From NCBI GenBank assembly GCA_014304965.1, contig JACRTZ010000239.1, forward strand, positions 1-9,972: a DNA stretch of 9,972 nucleotides, in the 5' to 3' direction. Under the pieces are notes generated by a model. That model saw nothing but the letters and a program-made list of their open reading frames with translations, was not told the DNA's origin and did no database searches. The position numbers and the translations under genes are program-made. Source of the stretch: Vulcanimicrobiota bacterium (GTDB lineage Bacteria; Vulcanimicrobiota; Vulcanimicrobiia; Vulcanimicrobiales; Vulcanimicrobiaceae). Of this stretch, positions 6,063 to 9,972 are shown one piece after another (the stretch's first letter is position 1; every line of letters begins with the position of its first letter).

Positions 6063-7931
6063 CTAGCCGCCGATTTTCTTGTGGAAGTATTCGGCGAGGA
6101 TGCGCCGCGCGATCGGCGCGGCAACGGAGGCGCCGTAACCGCCGGTTCGTTCCATGAAGACGGCGATCGCGACCTTCGGGTTCTTGGAGGGTGCGTACGC
6201 GACGAACCAGGTCGTGTTCGGGCCGTGGCCGCCGTCGGTCTCGACGGTGCCCGTCTTTCCACCGAACGGTAGGCCCGGAATCGCGAGACCGTAGGCCGTT
6301 CCGCCGGGATCGGTGACTTGGTCCATTCCCGCACGCACTTCGCGCAAGGCCTCGGCGGTAACGGGAACCCGGCGGATCACCTCGTGATTGAAGCGTTTGA
6401 CGACGCGGCCTTTGGCGTCGCGGATCTCTTCGACGAGGTGCGGCCGGTACAAGGTCCCGCCGTTGGCGATCGTTGCCGCGACGTTGGCCATCTGCAGCGG
6501 CGTGGCTTGCATCGCGCCTTGTCCGATTGCAAGCTGGCACACGTCGCTCGGCTCGAGGGGGAGGCCGTAGACTTTCATGGACCACGCGTTGGTCGGCCAA
6601 TTGCCCGCATATTCGTTGGGAATGTCGATTCCGAGTTTTTGGCCCAGTCCGAATTGCAACGCGTAGTGACGCAAGCGTTCGTGACCGAGCCGGTCACCGA
6701 GTTGGTAGAAATATCCGTCGGACGAAGCGGCGAGCGCGCGGATGAAGTCGGTCGTGCCGAGGCCACCCGCGGCGATGTCGGTGAAGACTTGTCCGTGACA
6801 GTACCACGAGCCCGAATCGTAGAGCACTTGATTTTTGCCGATGACGCCGGTCGAAATCGCGGCACTTCCGGTCACCATTTTGAACGTCGAGCCGGTCGCG
6901 GTCGCGGCGGCAATCGCTCGGTCGTAAAACGGCCGCAGCGGATCGCTCAGGTAGCGCGCGTAGGCGGCGCTCGAAATGCCGGTTGCAAAATCGTTCGGGT
7001 TGAAATTCGGCGCCGAGGCGAGCGCCATCACGCCGCCGTCATTGGGATCGAGCGCTACCACCGCACCCGCCAAACGCCGGCCTTGGAGTTTTCCCCAGGC
7101 CGCGAGTTGATCGTTGAGCGCTACCTCCGCAATGCGTTGCAGACGCCAATCGAGCGCGAGCCGTAAACTCTTGCCCGGTATGGGATCCACCGGCCCCAGG
7201 TGCCGCACGAGACGGCCTTGCGCGTCCACTTCGATCTGCTCGCCGCCGGGGGTTCCGCGTAACGTGTCGTCGTAGGTGAATTCGAGGCCGTCCTTGCCGA
7301 CGACGTCGTTGGGCGAATAACCGCGCCTCTTGCGCTCGCGGTATTCTTCCTCGCTGATCTGTCCGACATAGCCGAAGACGTGCGAGCCGGCGTTGCGGTA
7401 CGGGTAGTCGCGGACGGGCTGCGCTTCGAGATCGATGCCGATCAGCGATGCTTGCGCTTCGGCGAGGCGCGCCATTTGCGCGGTCGTCAGCGCGTCGACC
7501 AAGATGACCGGACCGTACGGCTCGTACGCGGCCACCTCTTCGAAGCTTTTGTAATTGACGCCGTGATGGTGGAGCAGCCTGTTCCAGAGGCGCGTCTCGG
7601 GGACGGCGAGCGTTCTCGCGAGCAGCCGCATGACCGCGACCGGGTCGCGAACTTCCGACGGTACGATCGCGCACACGAACGACGGGCGGCTGCGGACGAG
7701 AACGACGCCGTTGCGATCGGTCAGCCGGCCGCGCGGTGCCGCCACCGGAATGCGCCGGATTTGGTTGGCGCGGGCGGCGCGCTCGAAACGCGCGCCCTCG
7801 AAAATCTGCACTTGCGTGAGACGCGCGGCGAGCGCGGCGATCGCGAGCGCCAGCAGGGCGATGAATGCGCGTAGCCGCCACGGATCTTGAAGGTGCAGGA
7901 TCGTTCGGCGCGGTTCAGCGGAAAAAGACAC
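6063..7931 (-). CDS. mrdA: Penicillin-binding protein 2, elongasome transpeptidase
   Basis: A class B PBP that cross-links peptidoglycan during side-wall growth with MreBCD and RodA. From GTG 7931 it has 622 residues: a short cytoplasmic tail, one membrane anchor (about 21-38), the PBP dimerisation/pedestal region (IPVAAPRGRLTDRNG at 61-75, RDYPYRNAGSHVFGYVG at 174-190), and the transpeptidase domain with S348-T-F-K351 (catalytic Ser), S403-S-D405 (the SxN position, Asp here, as in the SCD of some PBP2 proteins) and K559-T-G561. The start is set by GGAAG at 7938-7942, 6 bases upstream. The open frame continues further upstream, but that part is the Arg/Ser-rich shadow of mreD. It overlaps mreD by 17 bases, which suggests coupled translation. 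A rodA gene does not follow; the aminotransferase does. Confidence 0.95.
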   Translation of the reverse strand: MSFSAEPRRTILHLQDPWRLRAFIALLALAIAALAARLTQVQIFEGARFERAARANQIRRIPVAAPRGRLTDRNGVVLVRSRPSFVCAIVPSEVRDPVAVMRLLARTLAVPETRLWNRLLHHHGVNYKSFEEVAAYEPYGPVILVDALTTAQMARLAEAQASLIGIDLEAQPVRDYPYRNAGSHVFGYVGQISEEEYRERKRRGYSPNDVVGKDGLEFTYDDTLRGTPGGEQIEVDAQGRLVRHLGPVDPIPGKSLRLALDWRLQRIAEVALNDQLAAWGKLQGRRLAGAVVALDPNDGGVMALASAPNFNPNDFATGISSAAYARYLSDPLRPFYDRAIAAATATGSTFKMVTGSAAISTGVIGKNQVLYDSGSWYCHGQVFTDIAAGGLGTTDFIRALAASSDGYFYQLGDRLGHERLRHYALQFGLGQKLGIDIPNEYAGNWPTNAWSMKVYGLPLEPSDVCQLAIGQGAMQATPLQMANVAATIANGGTLYRPHLVEEIRDAKGRVVKRFNHEVIRRVPVTAEALREVRAGMDQVTDPGGTAYGLAIPGLPFGGKTGTVETDGGHGPNTTWFVAYAPSKNPKVAIAVFMERTGGYGASVAAPIARRILAEYFHKKIGG

Positions 7932-8463
7932 GCGAAACTTCCAGGCGCGGGATGAATGCGAGCGCGGCGTAGGCGATGAGCGCGCAGAAGAGCGCTTGCC
8001 ATAAGACCGCATGCACGTGCAGCGTTGCGAGCGGCAGCGGCCGGCCTTCGATGCGCACGACCATTGCGAAGAGCGCGTAGCGCGCCAGCGTTGCGCCTGC
8101 GGTAAAAAGCGCGACGCGCAGCGGGCCTTCGGTCGCGACCGTGTTCGACGCGCGCCCCGCGAGCGCACCCGTGATGCCGGTTGCGATCGTCCAGCCCGCA
8201 CCCGTCCAGCCCGCGAGCGCGTCCTCGCACGCGCCCGCGATGGTGCCGATCAGCACGCCTTGCATCGTCCCCGCGCGCAGCGCGTACCACAACACGACGA
8301 GCAGGACGAAGCTCGGCAGCGCGCCGCGGAACGTCAGCATTTGTGCGAGCGTCGATTGGACGATCAGCGCCGCGAACAGCGCGAGCGCCGGTTTCCACCA
8401 CGCCGGCGGGTCGGCGACGAGCGCCGGGACGCCTTCGCCGCGCGGGTTACTTGGGTAGAACAA
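7915..8463 (-). CDS. mreD: Rod shape-determining membrane protein MreD
   Basis: A 182-residue, strongly hydrophobic protein, consistent with MreD, a polytopic inner-membrane partner of MreC and PBP2. Likely membrane segments lie at about 24-41, 50-64, 66-82, 92-108, 116-135 and 150-172. The family call rests on size, hydrophobicity and position between mreC and mrdA, as MreD sequences are poorly conserved. The start is TTG 8463 (FYPSNPRGEG follows), with GGAA at 8471-8474 seven bases upstream. No ATG or GTG exists between the end of mreC and the first membrane segment, and the first internal ATG would remove that segment. The gene begins 17 bases inside mreC and ends 17 bases inside mrdA. Both overlaps point to tight translational coupling and a fixed stoichiometry. 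Confidence 0.85.
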   Translation of the reverse strand: MFYPSNPRGEGVPALVADPPAWWKPALALFAALIVQSTLAQMLTFRGALPSFVLLVVLWYALRAGTMQGVLIGTIAGACEDALAGWTGAGWTIATGITGALAGRASNTVATEGPLRVALFTAGATLARYALFAMVVRIEGRPLPLATLHVHAVLWQALFCALIAYAALAFIPRLEVSRVFFR

Positions 8464-9262
8464 GGACGCGTTCCAAGCGCCCGAACGAAGCGGACGGTTC
8501 GATGACCGCCGTTTGATAGAGCGCGCCTTCGGCGTGAAAAATCTTGACGATCTTCCCAATCGGAAATCCGGTGTGAAACGAACGCCCTTCGCCCGTGACG
8601 ACGTAGTCGCCGTCGCGCAGACGCGCGTCTTGCGATACGTACTGCAGTTGCATGCGCGTGCTGGTGCCGGCCGCAATGCCCCACCAGCGGCCGCGCTGGA
8701 CGATCGCCGGGAGCTTGCTCGCGGGATCGGTCAGGAGCAAGACTTTGCTCGTTACCGGTTCGACCGTGACCACGCGGCCGACGGCGCCGCCCTCGTTGAC
8801 GACGCCTTCGTCCGGCCGCACGCCGGCATTCGCGCCTTTGTCGATCGTGACGATGCGCGACTGACCTTCGGGGTCGTACGCGATGATGCGCGCCTCGATG
8901 CTGCCCGGCTCCTTGGCGGACAGCTCGCCGAGCGCGCGCACGCCGGGCGCCTGCGCAACGGCCTCCCGCAGGCTCGCGTTCTCGCGTTCGAGCGTGCCGT
9001 TCTTCTCCTTGAGATCGCGATTGTCGCGCGAGAGGTGCGGGGCGTTCGCTACGCTTTCAAACGCGCCGCGCACGCCGCCGAGCGTCGCCGCCACGCCGCT
9101 TTGGACCAGCGAGAACGCCGTCGTCACCGTGAGATTGAAAATGCTCGGACGGCCCGACCTGGCCGCATCGATTTGAACGAGAGCGATCAGCGCGGCGACG
9201 ATCACCGCGCCGATTAGGGCGAATAACTTTCTCTCATCCCGATACGTAAAGATTGATACCAC
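8447..9262 (-). CDS. mreC: Rod shape-determining protein MreC
   Basis: A bitopic periplasmic scaffold that activates PBP2/RodA. The 271 residues show a short basic cytoplasmic tail (YRDERK), one membrane helix (about 13-31), an amphipathic linker, a coiled coil (about 78-104, DLKEKNGTLERENASLREAV) and the paired beta-barrel MreC domain. Family landmarks are VTIDKGANAGVRPDEGVVNEGGAVGRV (138-164), VLLLTDPASKLPAIVQR (174-190), RDGDYVVTGEG (216-226), FPIGKIVKI (233-241) and the closing RLERVLVLP (262-270). The start is GTG 9262. No other start codon precedes the membrane helix, and no clear Shine-Dalgarno is visible. The first 49 bases lie inside mreB, so ribosomes finishing mreB probably reinitiate here. 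The gene overlaps mreD by 17 bases at its 3' end. Confidence 0.95.
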   Translation of the reverse strand: MVSIFTYRDERKLFALIGAVIVAALIALVQIDAARSGRPSIFNLTVTTAFSLVQSGVAATLGGVRGAFESVANAPHLSRDNRDLKEKNGTLERENASLREAVAQAPGVRALGELSAKEPGSIEARIIAYDPEGQSRIVTIDKGANAGVRPDEGVVNEGGAVGRVVTVEPVTSKVLLLTDPASKLPAIVQRGRWWGIAAGTSTRMQLQYVSQDARLRDGDYVVTGEGRSFHTGFPIGKIVKIFHAEGALYQTAVIEPSASFGRLERVLVLPK

Positions 9263-9972
9263 CTCGTCAGCCGGTCCGCGTGCGGACGCAGCCGCTCGAG
9301 CAACGTGGGCGAGCCTAGGATTTCACCCGCGCCGCGAGCGACGCAGGTCAGCGGATCGAATGCGACCGTCGTCGGTACGTTCGTGCGCAAGCCGATTTCG
9401 TGTGCTATTCCGGCGATCAGCGCTCCCCCGCCGGCGAGCGTGATGCCGCTTTCGATCAGGTCGGCCGCGACTTGCGGCGGAACCGTTTCCAGAACGGAGA
9501 CGATCCCTCGCACGATGCGTTCGATCCCTTCGCGCATCGCTTCGCCGACGAGGTTTTCGGCCACTTCACGCGAGCGCGGGCTGCCGGCGTCCAGATCTAT
9601 GCCGTTGACCATGGCGGGCGCGCGCCCGGGCGGACGGCCGGCGTATCCCAACTCGCACTTCAGCCGCTCGGCCGTCACCGTCCCGATCGAGAAGCGCTCG
9701 GCCCGCAACGCGCGGACGATCGCGGAATCGAAGCCGTCGCCGCCGGTCTGCAAGGACCGCAGGCGGATGACGCCTGCCTGCGCCAGGATGGCGATCTCGG
9801 TCGTCCCGCCGCCGATGTCCACGACCATCTGCGCGCGGATCGACGTAATGTCGATGCCGGCGCCGACGGCGGCCGCGACCGCGGTCGGAACGTAGGTGGA
9901 CCAGCGGGCGCCAGCCGCCCGGACCGCTTGCTCGATCGCTTTGCACTCGATGTCCGTCGCGCACCCCGGAAC
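9214..9972 (-). CDS. mreB: MreB actin-like protein, 5' end outside the window, atypical ATPase loop
   Basis: The C-terminal 252 residues of MreB, the actin homologue that forms membrane-bound filaments guiding the wall machinery. The frame is open to the edge of the window; the ATG at 9828 is internal, since MreB-like sequence (VPGCATDIECKAIEQA) continues to the edge. Landmarks, numbered from the edge: phosphate-2 motif MVVDIGGGTTEIAI (49-62), GGDGFDSAIV, ERLKCELG, adenosine-site LAGGGALIAG and FDPLTCVARG. The loop that normally reads IEEPMAAAIG is P29-T-A-V-A-A-A-V-G here, so both conserved Glu residues are absent; in Thermotoga MreB one of these assists ATP hydrolysis. The C-terminus extends about 20 residues beyond the E. 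coli protein with a basic, Trp/Tyr-containing helix-like tail, and this extension creates the 49-base overlap with mreC. A second, canonical MreB elsewhere in the genome is possible. Confidence 0.93.
   Translation of the reverse strand, partial: VPGCATDIECKAIEQAVRAAGARWSTYVPTAVAAAVGAGIDITSIRAQMVVDIGGGTTEIAILAQAGVIRLRSLQTGGDGFDSAIVRALRAERFSIGTVTAERLKCELGYAGRPPGRAPAMVNGIDLDAGSPRSREVAENLVGEAMREGIERIVRGIVSVLETVPPQVAADLIESGITLAGGGALIAGIAHEIGLRTNVPTTVAFDPLTCVARGAGEILGSPTLLERLRPHADRLTRWYQSLRIGMRESYSP

Noticed and set aside
5208..6272. Long plus-strand frame antisense to the aminotransferase and mrdA
   Set aside because: Arg/Asp/Val-rich translation typical of the antisense of GC-rich genes; the minus strand carries clear family motifs.
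7932..8201. N-terminal 90-residue extension of mrdA
   Set aside because: Arg/Ser-rich sequence out of frame with mreD; the GTG at 7931 has a ribosome binding site and a normal PBP2 N-terminus.
1..9972. Mobile element, CRISPR array or defence system
   Set aside because: No direct-repeat array, terminal inverted repeats, transposase, nuclease or toxin-like protein was seen; gene content is housekeeping.

Overview
The window is a GC-rich bacterial chromosomal segment, almost fully coding, with alanine/arginine-rich proteins and mostly G/C third codon positions. It is not a mobile or defence region: I see no transposase, phage gene, CRISPR array, rRNA or tRNA. Lineage cannot be fixed from this sequence. 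An uncultured rod-shaped bacterium of a less-studied phylum (Eremiobacterota-like, for example) is a low-confidence inference from the gene mix and divergent core proteins.

Layout. (1) Positions 3-1622, plus strand: two exported proteins of unknown function. One has a signal peptide, an NTF2-like region and a beta-rich C-terminal region; the other is a lipoprotein. A strong GNRA-loop hairpin follows the lipoprotein gene. (2) Positions ~1567-4074, plus strand: thiE, thiD and trpS, closely packed. ThiE and ThiD perform the pyrimidine-activation and coupling steps of thiamine phosphate synthesis. TrpS charges tRNA-Trp and carries a four-cysteine signature like that of iron-sulfur TrpRS enzymes. 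(3) Positions 4071-4860: a small minus-strand protein of a YdhG/DUF1801-like family, convergent with trpS. Behind it lies a ~320-base stretch with one uncertain plus-strand ORF. (4) Positions 4857-9972, minus strand, read from right to left: mreB (5' end outside the window), mreC, mreD, mrdA (PBP2) and a class I aminotransferase. The first four form the core of the elongasome, which directs lateral wall synthesis in rods. Each gene starts inside the one before it, with a non-ATG start, so translation is probably coupled.

The most interesting points are these: the Cys-x20-Cys-x6-Cys-x2-Cys motif of TrpS; an MreB that lacks the otherwise conserved EEP catalytic-loop residues and has an extended C-terminus; a ThiD with a rewritten substrate loop; identical 17-base overlaps at mreC/mreD and mreD/mrdA; CTAG palindromes serving as both stop codons at two convergent junctions; and the lack of any acceptable start codon at the expected N-terminus of ThiE. 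No wholly new system is evident. These are unusual versions of known parts.
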